DNA of 64,000 bases. Source: Pipra filicauda (taxonomy: Eukaryota > Chordata > Aves > Passeriformes > Pipridae). The position numbers and the translations under genes were made by a program. Within the stretch, counting starts at the first letter, position 1. Each line of letters begins with the position of its first letter. Below, piece by piece: positions 42,497 to 62,180 of the stretch. Below the pieces are notes generated by a model. That model was not told the origin of the DNA and made no database searches. It saw only the letters and a list, made by a program, of their open reading frames with translations. The stretch lies in NCBI RefSeq assembly GCF_003945595.2, contig NW_024104438.1:186001-250000 (forward strand). Direction: 5' to 3'.

Positions 42497-42733
42497 GTGT
42501 GAGATCACCAGGTGTGGGGTGGCCTGGACTGGGCACAGGTGTGGGATCACAGGTGCGGGATCACCTGGGATGGACACAGGTGCGGGATCACCTGGGATGG
42601 ACACAGGTGTGGGATCACAGGTGCGGGATCACCTGGGATGGACACAGGTGTGGGATCACAGGTGTGGGATCACCTGGAGCAGGCACAGGTGCGGGATCAC
42701 CTGGGGTGTGCACAGGTGGGGGATCACCTGTCC
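42497..42733. repeat. E-box-rich minisatellite upstream of EIF2AK3
   Basis: Tandem units of 27 bp (CACAGGTGYGGGATCACCTG plus GGATGGA) alternate with 41-bp units that carry an extra 14-bp CACAGGTGTGGGAT. I count 10 CAGGTG and 6 CACCTG hexamers in about 235 bp. The copies are very alike, so the array is probably young and variable in length. Confidence 0.92.
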
Positions 42734-42767
42734 TGCCCTGGACCGCCCGGGGGGGTGACCTGGGACT

Positions 42768-42890
42768 CACAGAATCAACGAGGTTGGACAAGATCTCTGC
42801 GACAACCGGGTGCCACGTCCAGTCTCTCCCCACACACCCCTAGGGGCGGTCGCTCCCTCAATTCCCCGGACATCCCATTCCCAAAGGCTC
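42768..42890 (-). repeat. Decayed CR1 LINE 3' fragment
   Basis: CTCACAGAATCAACGAGGTT, GGACAAGATCTCTGCGAC, then GTGCCACGTCCAGTCTCTCC, match the reverse complement of a CR1 3' end. Later sequence fades into the CpG island, so the right boundary is approximate. Confidence 0.6.
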
Positions 42891-43073
42891 CGCGGGCGCC
42901 GCTCCCGCGCGGCGAGTCCATGTCGCTCCGGGGGGGGCCGTTCCCCGCTCCCCCCCCTGCCCCGAGGTGGTTCGCCCCGCTGGCCCCGCCCCTCCCGCGC
43001 GCAGGAACAGCCACGTCTCCAACCCGGCCGGGGAGGGGGCGGGGCCACACCGCCCGCGCGCGCCTGCCGGCAG

Positions 43074-43272
43074 CCAATGGCGGGGCGGCCCGGTGAATCA
43101 TGCGCTCGGCCATTGGCCGGCGCGGCGGGCGGAGGAGGTGGAGAGCGCGAAGTGGCTCCCATTGGCCCGGCGGGCTCTGTTGACAAACACCCCGGCTCCG
43201 TCCCGCCCCCTCGCCGCGCCTCCCGCCAATCAGAGCGGAGGAGAGGGTTGAGCGGCGTGTCGCCGGGCCAAT
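43074..43272. promoter_or_regulatory. EIF2AK3: Array of five CCAAT boxes (NF-Y-type)
   Basis: CCAAT occurs at 43,074 (+), 43,112 (-), 43,161 (-), 43,226 (+) and 43,268 (+), at intervals of about 38, 49, 65 and 42 bp. Each is in NF-Y-like context (GCCAATGG, CCATTGGC, CCATTGGC, GCCAATCAG, GCCAATGG). I searched for the ER stress element CCAAT-N9-CCACG around them and found none. Confidence 0.75.
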
Positions 43273-43382
43273 GGCGCGCGCGTCCGCCTCGCCGGGGGGC
43301 GGGCGCGCGCGCGGTGCCGGTACGTGGCGGGCAGGGCGGGGCGCGGCGGTCAGGGCGGCGCGCGCGGCGGGCGCCCATTCCG

Positions 43383-43424
43383 CGGCGGCGACAGCGGCGA
43401 CAGCGACAGCGGCGACAGCGGCGT
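43383..43424. repeat. GGCGACAGC short tandem repeat in the EIF2AK3 5' leader
   Basis: Four imperfect units of GGCGACAGC, one shortened to GACAGC, lie immediately before the upstream ATG. If transcribed, the repeat would add GC-rich structure to the leader. Confidence 0.8.
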
Positions 43425-43427
43425 TCA

Positions 43428-43436
43428 ATGTCCTAA
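43428..43436 (+). promoter_or_regulatory. EIF2AK3: Minimal upstream ORF (Met-Ser-stop) before EIF2AK3
   Basis: ATGTCCTAA starts 42 bases before the main ATG and stops 33 bases before it. The context is weak (T at -3, T at +4), so most ribosomes would scan past. It matters only if transcription begins upstream of it, which the CCAAT positions suggest. Confidence 0.5.
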
Positions 43437-43469
43437 CGGGGAGCGGCGGCGGGCGAGCCGGGCCCCTCC

Positions 43470-50634
<7,165 letters not shown>

Positions 50635-51188
50635 TAAATAATGCAGCAAACTTTTAGCTACAGAACTTTATCCAGACTGTTCTGAAACTTTTTTTTTTGG
50701 AGTGCTTACATCATGTTGCCATTTCAAACTAGAGTGTGTCAGCATTTTGGCCTTGGCATTGATGTATGTGATAACTATCAAACCAGATGATGTAACTGAG
50801 TTTGGGAATTGTAGGTAATTGCTGATTGAAAACAAGTTACTTGTAATTTGAAGCAAATAAAAGGATCATCTGCTTTGTATTACTAAAGTATGTTTTGGCA
50901 AGTACTGGCTTTTTTTTTTTGTCCCTCAAGAAAAGCAAAAGTCCTTGTGACTTAATAGATGAACAAAGGATTGTTTAGAGTGTTTTAGACTAGATAAGCA
51001 GGCTGCCTGTGAAACACAATGTCTTAGCAATTAAACAGTGCTGAAGGTCACCCTCAAGTACTGAGTTATAAAGGGAGGGTTGCATCACTTCTTGCTGGTG
51101 AACTGTAGGAAAAAAATCTAGAGTTAAATTTCTTGTTTGGTGCTATTTCCACCATCAGTTTGAATAAACTTGGGCTAAAAGTTAGAAG

Positions 51189-51287
51189 CAAGGGTTTTTT
51201 TCCTTCTTTTTCTTTTTTTTTTGTTTTTGGGGTTTTTTTGTTGTTGTTTGTTTGTTTAAATTTTTTGTTTGTTTTTGTTTTTTGCCT
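51189..51287. repeat. T-rich and (GTTT)n low-complexity tract
   Basis: Nearly pure T with scattered G, including TTGTTGTTGTTTGTTTGTTT and TTTGTTTGTTTTTGTTTTTT. It looks like a degenerate TTTG repeat. Confidence 0.85.
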
Positions 51288-54200
51288 GCACTGGATAAGT
51301 GAGATCTCTTAAGTCATTTTCTCCTAGAATGAGGAGGACTAAAACACCAGTGTAGTTTGTAGTACACGGTCCTTCCCTGTCATGGATGGTTGGATTTGAT
51401 GACCAGTCCTATATCATACTTTGCACAATGATCATCAGAGAATGAAAGTTGAATTCAGGATTATTCATATTGTATGAGCTTCTTGCTTGTGGTTCTTTGT
51501 TGCTGTCTATGGAGATGACCTCTGTTCTGGTGTAAAGAAGTCTAAGGAAAGATTTGATCTGGGGAATTTTATTTATGGATGCAGCTTTTTGAGATTTGTT
51601 CAGGTGTGGTTTTGTGGCTTAGAAAAAACGCTGTAGGAAAGAAGAACTTCCCCCTAAAAATATGTTCAAAAGCAGAATTGAAAAGAGTGCAGAAACTGTG
51701 GAGAACTGTAAAGTGGAAGGTGTCAGTGATAGTGTGATCCTTCACAAATGTTTTCAATGCTAGATACTTAAAATACTGGTCTGTTACCTGTTGCTGCAAA
51801 TGACCACGTGAAAACAGAATCACCGGTTATAAAAAGAACATATTTGAAATCTGAGCAAATATGAACTTCATTTTTCACTGCAAATTAAGGCAGGAGCCAG
51901 GCTTTTAAAGCTTTTTGGGAATGCAAGCATTTCAGAATATAGAAGTGGTTTTGCACGTCTAGATTTTGTCACTTAACTGGTCTGTCCAGAGTTCTGATGT
52001 TTTCCCAATGGGGTATGACTGTGGAAACTAAAGGTTGATGATCAAACAACAAAAATTGTATCTTGTCCATTCAATATTTAATTGTCTTTTGTGGCTACAA
52101 GTCAGTAGGTCACAGGAGTCATAAAAATACACTTTTAAAGAGAGTTTGTTATGCATAGAGGAAGTTGAGCTTTCAGATAAGCTTTTCAGTTGTTTCACTT
52201 CTACAGCTGTGGCTGAAGACACTGATGGATTTTGGCAGTTAAGATGCAGAGCCTATCAGAGAACTAATTTTGGAAGTAAAACTTCATTTTGGCCTTTTAG
52301 AAGCTGTTAAGCGTTATGAATATGGGCCTTTTTAGACTTACTGTCATGTAAACAAATGCTGTTAAGACAGAATTTAACAAGAAACAAAAGTAATGAATAC
52401 TCCGAATAAACTACACTTAAATATTTAAGTGTTTAATCTGCTGTCGGTATCAGCTGAAGGACTTCATGCAGTGAACCTAGAATCACTTGAGTAATTTGCA
52501 TCAGTGTTGGGAAAATTCTAGTTTAGGTCAAAATACTAAATTCATTAAAGTTTCAGAGTCTCTCATCTCCCCGCTCGATGGTATTTCCTCTCTGATTTGG
52601 ACATGTGGCATGTTAAGTTTTAGTCTCTCAAACTAAGTATTGAGGCTTTTTCTTCCTCTTCCAACATTTTTGAGGTAACAAGGGTTTCTGTGCTAGCAAC
52701 CACAAATAATTAATCATAAAACTGTATTATTATGTAAGCTGTTAACCTACATCTTCTTGCAAGAAATGGCAGATGAGAAACTCTTTTACGCTTGCAGTGA
52801 TAAAGGTTTGTGTTCTTTCAGAGCGAGCAAAGTGTGTGCTTCTGGGTCTTCATTGTTTTGATGAGAGTTTTTTTAACTCTTGAGTGAGGGTGCAATGAAC
52901 TGTAGTTCTAGGTTGTGGGGCAAAAGCATAAATTTAATTTCCAAGTGCTTTTTAAGAATAGACTTTAAGATCTTCAAACTTGCAGCGTTTAGTAGAACTG
53001 TAGTTACTTCCTTTGCCTGTAAAATGTCAACCTGGCTGTCTGGAGCTGGTGTGTTAATTAGCCAAGTGAGGTAGTAAAATTTCAAGTGTTCCAGCAGCTC
53101 TGTCAGACGCCTCAGATCTTGAAACTACTGCTTAAGACACTGACAAGTGAGATGTTCATCATTTGTCATGTGAGCAGATCAATTAAAAAGGAAAGGCTGC
53201 TGAAGAACTAATTGTGTGTCTGGGTAACTAAAATGCTAAAATTCTTTCCTTGGCTCTAAGCTCCAGCATAAACAAATCATGGTCAGGGTGCCAATGCTGA
53301 AAAGTTATGACTCTGCATTTCAGTCTTGTGCATAAGAATTAAAAAACTCTGTTTCCCTATGGGTTGAGGTAAAATGGAAAACCCTTCTCTGTACGGTTAC
53401 AACTCCAAGTCTTCTTATTGCTTGCATGTAAAGATTGCTTGATAAAGTTCAGAGAAAACTCACAACTTTTCTAAAAGTTGGAAACACTTTACTCTTTAAA
53501 ATTTAGGTTTGTAATTAATATATTGGGTATACTTAGAATACTTTTGGGAGAATCAGCCTGTTGAAGTAATGATGCTCAATCATAGTGAAAATGGAGAACT
53601 GCCTCTTAAGCAGTGGAAGTGGTCCACAGCACATCATAAGACTGTTGTCATTTGCTAATAAGGATAGTGCATTCTCTTACCTTCAAGGCTTTATACTACA
53701 TTTCTTAATGGGTTTCTGTCTTTTAAAGGATCTATTAATGAGAGAAATGCAAGGTGAACTTGCCTGTCTATTAAAATGACTGGCCAGCAGTGGCTGGCAT
53801 GGTTGGTGGGACGGTGGGAAGCTGGAGAAGAGATGGAGTCAGGAAAAAAAACCCTCCTGTGGATTGGTTGGATGGTGGAGATACTCCTGTGTAAGAGCTA
53901 GTGGCTGGTGTTTGATGAGAAAGGGGGGAATAGCTGGATACTGGGTGGTGATGAGGCAAGAGTAACAGCTTAAAAACACTTCCAGGATGGTGACACCACT
54001 TTTCCCTGTGCTGTCAGAAGTGCTGCAGGAGCTCGAAGTTGTTTCAGTGCTCTGGGCAAAGGCTGCGCTGGGATGGACTTGATAAAAGTAACTGCCTTGG
54101 CTCGGGCTTGGGCTGTTAGAGACTAATCCCTACTTAAGCACCTTATTTCCTTATTTGAGACATTGAGGATCATGGGACAAAATCAGTTTTAGCCTGCAAG

Positions 54201-56294
54201 GCTGACATTTATAGCAGTCAGAGTAAACATACCACTGTATCCTGGAAAAATGGAATAATTGTTATGCCATGTCACCAGATCTGTCAACACCCTTTTATGC
54301 CTGTAAAGACTGTTATGACCTTAGAATTGCACTATATACGTATATATCTTAATTTTTATATTGTGATAGCCACTTAAAATCAAGTCTTGTACAAACTGAG
54401 GCATCTTTGTCATCTTTTTTGGACGTAAAAGTGGCATATTTTTGTGGAATTACATTTTTTCTCCAGAGAAATGTGGAGATGCAAGGAAGTTCTATACTGA
54501 AGTCGTCTGACACCTCATTGCATTGTAGGCAAAGTGAACCCATAGATACCTTTAGCAAATTGTTCCTTTTTTGCCCTTTGGAGAAGACAAACTGATGCTG
54601 AGAGCATTGAGTTGAGAAAGGATTTTGAAGTCTCAAAAAAATCCACTAGTGCCTGGATTTAATGCACACTATGAATGTATCTTCTTTTTGGGGGGGTTTC
54701 TTTTTCCTTCCCTTTATCAGCATCATAAACCTTTCCAAATTTTCAGTGATTTGGTTCCCCAAAAGAAATACTAAATTCTGCTGTGAAGTGTCCAGTCACC
54801 TGGGATTCACTTTGAGGTACTGACTGCCTGCACTTTCCTGCACTTTGGACAAGGCAACCTCTGTAACCAGACAATCCAGAGAAGAGCCAAAATCTGCCTT
54901 GGGTTGCTTTGGGAACACAGGAAGAAACTCAGCAGTTCTCATCCTTCGACCTCTTACACTTTGGAATGGAAGAAAACGCAAAATCCACACTGAAAAGGGT
55001 CAGGGCAAGACAAGAGGTGAAAACGCCCCCTGAGGGGCTTGAATTGTGATTTCTTTTATGTGCCCTCCCAGAGGTTTGGGGAGGGTGAATAATTTAACTG
55101 TGAAAGAATTAGGAAAGTCTCACCCACCACTTAGGGCACTCCTGCAGCAGCATTTTATTAGTTTGAATAAAAATTAGGTTTTTGTTTGGTTCACAGCTTT
55201 TTACTATAGTTGTTTTTCAGTTGAGTCACTGCCTGTAAATATCATCCAAGGAAAAGCTGAGATATGTTTGTCTTGGGTATGGGTGGGGAACACTTAAGGC
55301 TGTCAGTCAGACTTGAGTGTTTTCACTTAAAAGGTTATTACAGCAGCTGTTAAATGCAGTGCTGAATATTAGGAATTTACATTAATCGTGCATAAAACTA
55401 TTCTGACTCTGCTAACACTCACTGGACAAACAAAAAGGAGGTTTGTCTCAAACTATGCAAACATTCTGAGAAAATGGCTTTCTCTCTGAATTTTGCTTAA
55501 AAATGAATGGCTCTGTCTAGCTTGCTATTGTTAATTTTAACTTTTAATGTATTTGTGCAGCTTAAAATCATCTGGCCTGGGACACACCAGCAACAGAACC
55601 AATCTCTCCTTGGAAGAGTCTTTGTACACTGTACAGGTTTCTCACAGGAGCAGATGCTGTGCTGTGAGGTCAGACTTTCATACACAGAGAATAGCAAGTT
55701 GGTTCTCTGAAGTGTTTGAGTGTGTGCAAGTTTTTAAAGGACAGTTTTACTCAAAAGGAAGAATAAAAATTTTTTAAAATCTATTAATGCTGTAAAATTA
55801 CTTTCCAGCTGTAATATGCTGTGACCAGGTGTAAAGCCCTGAATTGCCACTCTGTTCAAGCAGGCAGAGTGTAAATCAGTGGTCTGGTTATTGCCTAATC
55901 TGGGGAAAATCTATTTCCTTGTAGGTAAGGTGGTGTAATTTTTGGTTGTCTAAGAGTGTAAAAGAGCATTCTAGTGTCCTGTAGCTGGCCCTTATTTTTG
56001 TGTACTACTGGGACCACTAGATGCTTTGACAGCTGAAGATATGATTCCTCTAGAGGAAGGCTGAGGCATCATCTGGTTCTCAACAGTACAGGTTTTCTAT
56101 AATAGAAATTAAATTAAACTGTACTAAATGAAATACAAGACGTGGGGATTGATTACAGCAGTTTTGTTGTTGAAGGTTGTAGATGACCAGTTCAGAAATG
56201 AAAAAACTGTGTACTGAGAGATCCCGTGACAGGTTATCAGCTGCCATCTCCATTCCTCTGCAGGGCAAGGAAATATGATCTGTGTTGCCTGCGG

Positions 56295-56297
<3 letters not shown>

Positions 56298-56351
<54 letters not shown>
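56298..56351. repeat. (GA)n microsatellite, about 27 units
   Basis: An uninterrupted GA run of about 54 bp in EIF2AK3 intron 2; purine-only on the transcribed sense strand. Confidence 0.98.
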
Positions 56352-56353
<2 letters not shown>

Positions 56354-57405
56354 AGTGTCTTAAACGGTCCTGGAAAAGCTCGTAATGAATAAGAAGTGAG
56401 TGTCCAGAATTGTACTTCAAAGCAAGATAAATTGTAATTGCAATTGATGAAGAGAAGGCTTATTAGGGCTTCCAGGGGTGTGGAGCCTCTGTTTTGCAGG
56501 GAGAGAATGGATGTGACTGCTCTCTAACTGCATGGATGTGTTAGGATTCCTGATGGAACAGGCGGTTCCTTTCAGTTCTGTGTGCGTGGACATGAAGAGG
56601 TGACAGGCTTGGGAAACTTCACTAGAGACACCTGTGGATTTCTGAGGACAGATTTTTTGCTGCTTTCTTGGTGAAACTAAAACATATCAATTATAATTCT
56701 CCTGAAAATAAACTCCTAAATGGTTTTTAGTGGACAAAAAGTCACCAACAAGAGATTGTTTTAAAGTACTCTGATAGCTGGAAGTTGTGCTACTCTAGGA
56801 AACGCAACCAGCTCTTTTAGTGGAAGTGGTAAACTTCCTTGAGGAGAATGGGAATTGCTGATGAACGCCTGAGCTGAGTTGGTGCTTAGTATGATGCAGT
56901 ACCGTGTTTTTTTGTTGAGGTGACAAGTAGGGCCATTGCTTAGACAAGTAGTCTTGTGTATTTATCGACACTGCACATCTTCAGTCATCTTAGTTGAATG
57001 TCTTGTTCAATTGAAAAACCAGAAGACTTCCTGAAGCTGCAGATCCGTGGCTGCCTTGCTGACACTGGTAGTAGTTAGCACTGATAAAGCCCTGATGAAG
57101 TGCTGATGTGTGTCCTGTCACTGTGCTTTAAGGATGTTTGGGGGGGAGGACAACTTCTGTTATGAGACGTGTGGGCAGCTACAGAACAGGATTTTGTGGC
57201 TTGTGTGATACCAGAGCTCTCAACTCTGGTCCCCTCACAAGTGATGCTCTGCCTTGAACAAAGCCAAGAAAGTTTATCTGAGTCACTCTGGGTTAATGTT
57301 TACAACTAACTTTCATTTCATGCTCACAGATATAGTCAAAATCATGCAAATATTGGAAAGGATGTTTGCTGTCAGCACAGTCTGTATTGTTTAATTGTCT
57401 TTAAT

Positions 57406-57836
57406 GGAAGCATGAAATGGTTTAGGTTGGGATAGACCTCTAAGATCACAGAGTCCAACCCTTAACCCAGCATTGCCAAGGCCACCACTAAACCACATCC
57501 CTAAATGCCACATCTGCATGGTTTTGAAATCCCTCCAGGGACAGTGGCTCCACCACTGCCCTGGAGCAGTCTGTTCAAATGCTTGATCACCCTTTCAGTA
57601 AAGAAAGTTTTCCTTATAGCCGATATAAATCTCTCCTGGTGCAACTTGAGGCCATTTCCTCTTGTCCTATTGCTTGTTTAGTGGGAAAAGAGTCTGACCC
57701 ACCTGGCTACAACCTCCTTTCAGGTAGCTGTAGAAAGCAATAAGGTCTTCCCTGAGCCTCCTTTTTTCCCCAGTCTAAATAACCCCAGCTCCCTCAGCCG
57801 CTTGTTGCAAGTCTTGTGCTCTGGACCTTTCACCTA
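57406..57836 (-). repeat. CR1 LINE fragment in EIF2AK3 intron 2
   Basis: CATGAAATGGTTTAGGTTGG, TAACCCAGCATTGCCAAG, CAACTTGAGGCCATTTCCTC, TACAACCTCCTTTCAGGTAG and CCCCAGCTCCCTCAGCCGCT are the reverse complement of a 430-bp CR1 3' region. It is antisense to EIF2AK3. Confidence 0.93.
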
Positions 57837-58611
57837 CTGGGTCAAGATAAGGGCAGGGAGAGAGTTCATAATTTAATTGCCTACAGCACACTGCATGGTG
57901 AGCAGTTCTGGTGTTTACAGATATAAAAGTGGATCTAGTAATTTGTAGACAAATACTTGTTTCAGGTAATGGATAACTTAGTTGGGTTTCAGCTGCCCAG
58001 TACACAACAAAGTAATTTACTGTGTTCTAAAGCCTTTTTTAACTTTCAGCTTGTATCTTTATCAGTATACAGAAGTGCCTGTTTCAAGGGCTAAACATTT
58101 TAGACAGTTTAGCAAATCATTCCTCCAGCAGCACAGCTGCTGACATCTCATTTCCGAATTTCTTCTGGACTTTGTGCTCCATAAGGAGGTAACTATTAAT
58201 CTTTCTGTCAGACTCACTGCATGTTTCGTTCACTCTACTTTCTTTGCATCCTTGAAAGAGGAGACTGTGATTTTCTGTGTTCTGTCCTCCTCCTATCAGG
58301 CTCTCTTCCTATAGGAGTTGCTCTATGGCTTAATTTTTCAAGACACACGGACTTTGTGTCCTTATCTGAAACACCAACCTGTCCAGGCAGGGCCAGGGGA
58401 AGAAACGCTCAAGGTCCAGCAGAGATCAGCTTGAATCCTGCACCCCTGGAGTGCCATGAGCTTCTGCTGTTGCCCGTGCTCCCTGTCTCTGAAGAGCAGC
58501 ATCTTGGTCAGCTCTCAGTGGTGCTGTAGGAGTCCAGGTAGTCTGCAGGAGAGCTTTGAGGTGGGGTAGAGTTAAAACATTTTCTTAAAACATCCCAATA
58601 CTGGAACAGGA

Positions 58612-59010
58612 CTGTGGTGGGTTGACCCTGGGTGGACACCAGGTGCCCACCAAAGCTGCTTTGTCACTCCCCTCCTCAGCTGGACAGGGGAAGGAAAATA
58701 CATTGAAAGACTTGATAAGGACAGGGAGAGATCACTTACCAGTTTTGTCACAGCCAAAAAAGACTTGGGAAAACTAGTTTTATTATCAATCAAACCAGAG
58801 TAGGATAATGAGAAATAAAACCAAATCTTCCTCCTCAAGGGAGGATTCCTCATGTTCTCCCCCTGCTCCAGCATGGGGTCCCTCCCAGCCCTGTAGTCCC
58901 CCCCCAGTACTAAAGCCTTGCCATGCAAACTCAATACAAATACCAATTTTGCCATGGTGGCTGATGAACTTCCATGTAGGGCCTCTCTCTGGAGAGGTAA
59001 GGCTTTGAGT
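58612..59010 (-). mobile_element. Avian endogenous-retrovirus-like repeat fragment
   Basis: GACACCAGGTGCCCACCAAA, TCAGCTGGACAGGGGAAGGA, GATAAGGACAGGGAGAGATC, GAGTAGGATAATGAGAAATA and CCCCTGCTCCAGCATGGGGT match a dispersed bird repeat I associate with ERVL-type retroviral LTR/3' sequence. The family name and exact ends are uncertain. No viral protein-coding region is present; this is a short degenerate relic. Confidence 0.5.
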
Positions 59011-61048
59011 AATTTTCATTTTCCTCACTAATCTACTCCCTTATGTGCTGTTAGTTTCAAGGAGCTCAGTGATGGGCTCTGTAGCAGCAGCACCGGTTTG
59101 CCTCAGAAAGCACTGCTCCTAAGTTTCAGGAGACTTACAGTCTTACTAATAAAACTTGCCATGAAAAAGAGGGGGATGGAATAATGTCAAAATAAAGTCT
59201 TTCTTAAAGCACTGTGCAGTTGGATTTTTTATTATTATTAAGGAGAACAGTTTTTAAAAGTCTGTTACCATGGCAGCAGAGCAGGCTGGCATCTCTGTAG
59301 TCAAAGCCCCAAGTCTTGTTTGACTATGATTAAAGTAAGAGTGGTATTTTAGTTTGCTTGTCTTCAGAAGAAGGGTCTGTTTGATTGCACAGCAAACACT
59401 ATTGGGTTCGTGATCTCTTTTGAAGCTGGGGTGGCCTGGTTAACACAGTGTGATTCCTCCAATTCCCTGCATGGCTCTTCAAGGGAGGGCAGAGGACAGG
59501 GACAGAGTAGGAGTAATTCTTTTAAGGGCAAACTCAAGCTATACAAGATATTGTGCCCCTGATGTTCTCAAGGAGAGTATAATTCTCTACTGTGCTGCTG
59601 TCATCTGTTGCTTTTTACACTGTTGGTGTAAAAGACAGTTTTGCTGGGACCCTGGTGGTTACAACTTATCAGATTTTAAGATCTGAAGTGTAGAATCATG
59701 ACAGAGATGCCAACCCTTGTCATTTATTAGAGTTGTGGGAAGGATGTTGCAGGTGTTGCTTTGAGGACAGAGAAAAAAGGAGTTTGGAAATGAGTTCCCC
59801 AGTACTTATCCAGGCACAGGGTTACAGCAACACTTGATGTGCTCATCATACACAAAGTTCAGGGCCATGAAAGTTGCGTTTATGACTTCTTTTCATGTAT
59901 TCCTGAAAATGAAACCGAAACTACGAGCTTATGGAGTATGGGGGATGGTGGAAGGTGAAGAAGGACTGTAATAGATCTAAACTTGTCCCATAAGGATCTT
60001 AATGTAGGCAGGAGCTGGGAACCAGGTTTGGCCAGTAGACAGATGCTGTGAACTGTTGCTGGGTGAGCTGTGCACCCAGGTAAAAATCAGCCTGAGGTTT
60101 GAGACACGTCTCTTCTCACTGTTGCTGTGCAGAGCTGGTGTGTGTGTGCTCTTTCAGTCTGTCACTCCAGCTGAGACAAAACCTTATTTCCATGGCTCCT
60201 CTGATGTGCCGCTCTGGCACAGGCTGGCTCTTTCCTGTTCAGAGGAGGAAGGCCATCTGATCCTGCCTCATAAACAGCTCAATAAAATACTGATTTATCC
60301 AATGTCCAGGTGCAGCCTTTCTCACGGTCCAGGTCCTGAAACTGGTCTGGGCATGTGCTCTGCTTAACAGACACAGGAGGTGGTCAGGAACAGGTATGCA
60401 CTTTGTAAACAAGTGTAGTGCTGAGATCAGAAATAATGCCACTCACGAGGAAAGATTTTTCTAGACAAACAACCACCTGCCTGTTGGTATTTCCTGCTTC
60501 AGCTTCCTTGTTGCCCTTGAACTGGGAAGGTTGTTTCACTGATGTAAATCAGGGACTCCCCTTTGCAGTCAATTTTCTTCTTCCTTGGCTGGTTAAACAG
60601 CATTGTATACTCTGAAGAATACTTTGCTCTTTTACCAGTGCTTTACGCAGTGCAATAGCTTAACTCAACAGCCTTTGTTTTTCAAAAGATTGTACTAATG
60701 TTCTCTTTGTTCTCTTCTTATGGAAGCGGGGCTGTTGTGGGCCTTGCAGAAGTTTGAAGACTCTAGCTGGTCACCCCAGTGTGCTGCTGTTTCATTAGGG
60801 TTTGCCTGTTAATAATACTAAAATGTCACCCTTGTAGTGTCCTGTGCTTCAGGATTTCTCCAGGTATCTGGAGGAAAAACAGGTGAGTCAGCATCCTGAA
60901 ATCTAAGGTGAAGAGGAGAAATAACCTCTTCTACTGAAAGGAAGTCCTAAACCGGTGGATCTGTGCAGATAAGATCTTGCATGCTAAGCAAGAAAGAACA
61001 GACAATAAATCAGTTCCTGAGCAGCCCAAACTAGGGACATCTCAAAAA

Positions 61049-61049
<1 letters not shown>

Positions 61050-61086
<37 letters not shown>
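61050..61086. repeat. (TG)n microsatellite, about 18 units
   Basis: An uninterrupted GT run followed by TATAT in EIF2AK3 intron 2. Confidence 0.98.
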
Positions 61087-61090
<4 letters not shown>

Positions 61091-61860
61091 CTCTAACCTG
61101 AAAAATTTGTAAACATTTACAGTAGGAATACCTGCATTACTGTCTGTCTGTGGGGTTTGGGTTTTTTATTTGTTTGTTTTTTAATGTGGAGCATGCAAGA
61201 TGGCTTTCTCTTTCCCAGATTTGTTTGTGCAGACTCTTGTTTCTACCCTTTAGAATGAAGCTGCCGTATGTGACTTTTAATATGTTGCCTAGATTAATTT
61301 TAAGGAGGCTTAAAAGACACAGTTCTCAGTGAGAAGTAGCTTTCTTAAGAGCATGCTTGATCTTGGCTTTGATCCTGTTCGTTACAGTGATCCTACTGTA
61401 GGGATAAACATAGAGGGGAAAAAAATTGGCGCCCTTATAATTTAAGATCATATAGGTTAGTCTTAGTTAATTAGCAATTGGAATGAAGCTCTCACAGTTT
61501 ATAGTAACAGCGAGGTTTGAAAACTACAAGCTAAAGTGTGAGAAAAACATAAAAGCATAAAATAAAGCTTCCTATTCTAAAGAAGATATTTTACTTGTGC
61601 TTAGTTGTTTCCTTGAAGTTATTAGACAGTCCAGCCCATCTGTAAACAATATTATTGACTGTTTTGGCACCAGACTTGGCTCAGATGTGTCTGCACGTGA
61701 GCAGGCTTGATTTTTGCTTCAGATGATAAAGAGTGTTGGGAATGGGGTAGAATGTCACGCTTGCTGTTAAGCCGCTCCTGGAAGCTTTAGTACTTCAGCT
61801 CGTTTTGATCTCTGTTTACACTTTTTTTTTTTCCTTTCTCTCTCTGTTTCCCTTTCCCCC

Positions 61861-62180
61861 ACCGCTATAAATCATCAGCTCCCCGCGCCCATCAACCTGC
61901 CGCGGCACCTGGCGCACGGTGCCCTCCTTTCCAGTAAAGAGTCTAGACAGCAAATTCCCTGGTAGCGAATGCCATTTCGGATCGTTATTGCCTTTTCGCT
62001 TTTTTTTGTGAGGGCTTTTTAGAAACTGCATTACCTCACCCGTCGGCCTGGAGATTGCGCAGCCCGCGCCGCTGATAGGGCTGCAGAGCCCCGCGCAGAG
62101 CCAATGGAGAACTTGGGCTTCAAACTCTTTAATGAGCGAAAAGAGCAGCGTCTCATTTAGGGCTCGATAGTTAATGTGGG
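61861..62180. promoter_or_regulatory. CpG-containing unique block, candidate conserved enhancer
   Basis: Inside an AT-rich intron, about 320 bp become CpG-rich and non-repetitive, with motifs such as CCGCGGCACCTGG, ATTGCGCAGCCCGCGCC, AGCCAATGGAGAA, CTTTAATGAGC and a TTAATG end. No long frame or splice pattern supports an exon. The composition is like that of vertebrate developmental conserved elements or a minor promoter; function is inferred. Confidence 0.4.

Noticed and set aside
42775..43428. Several 190-217-codon frames across the EIF2AK3 CpG island
   Set aside because: They overlap on both strands, are Arg/Ala/Pro-rich, and reflect GC-rich promoter DNA.
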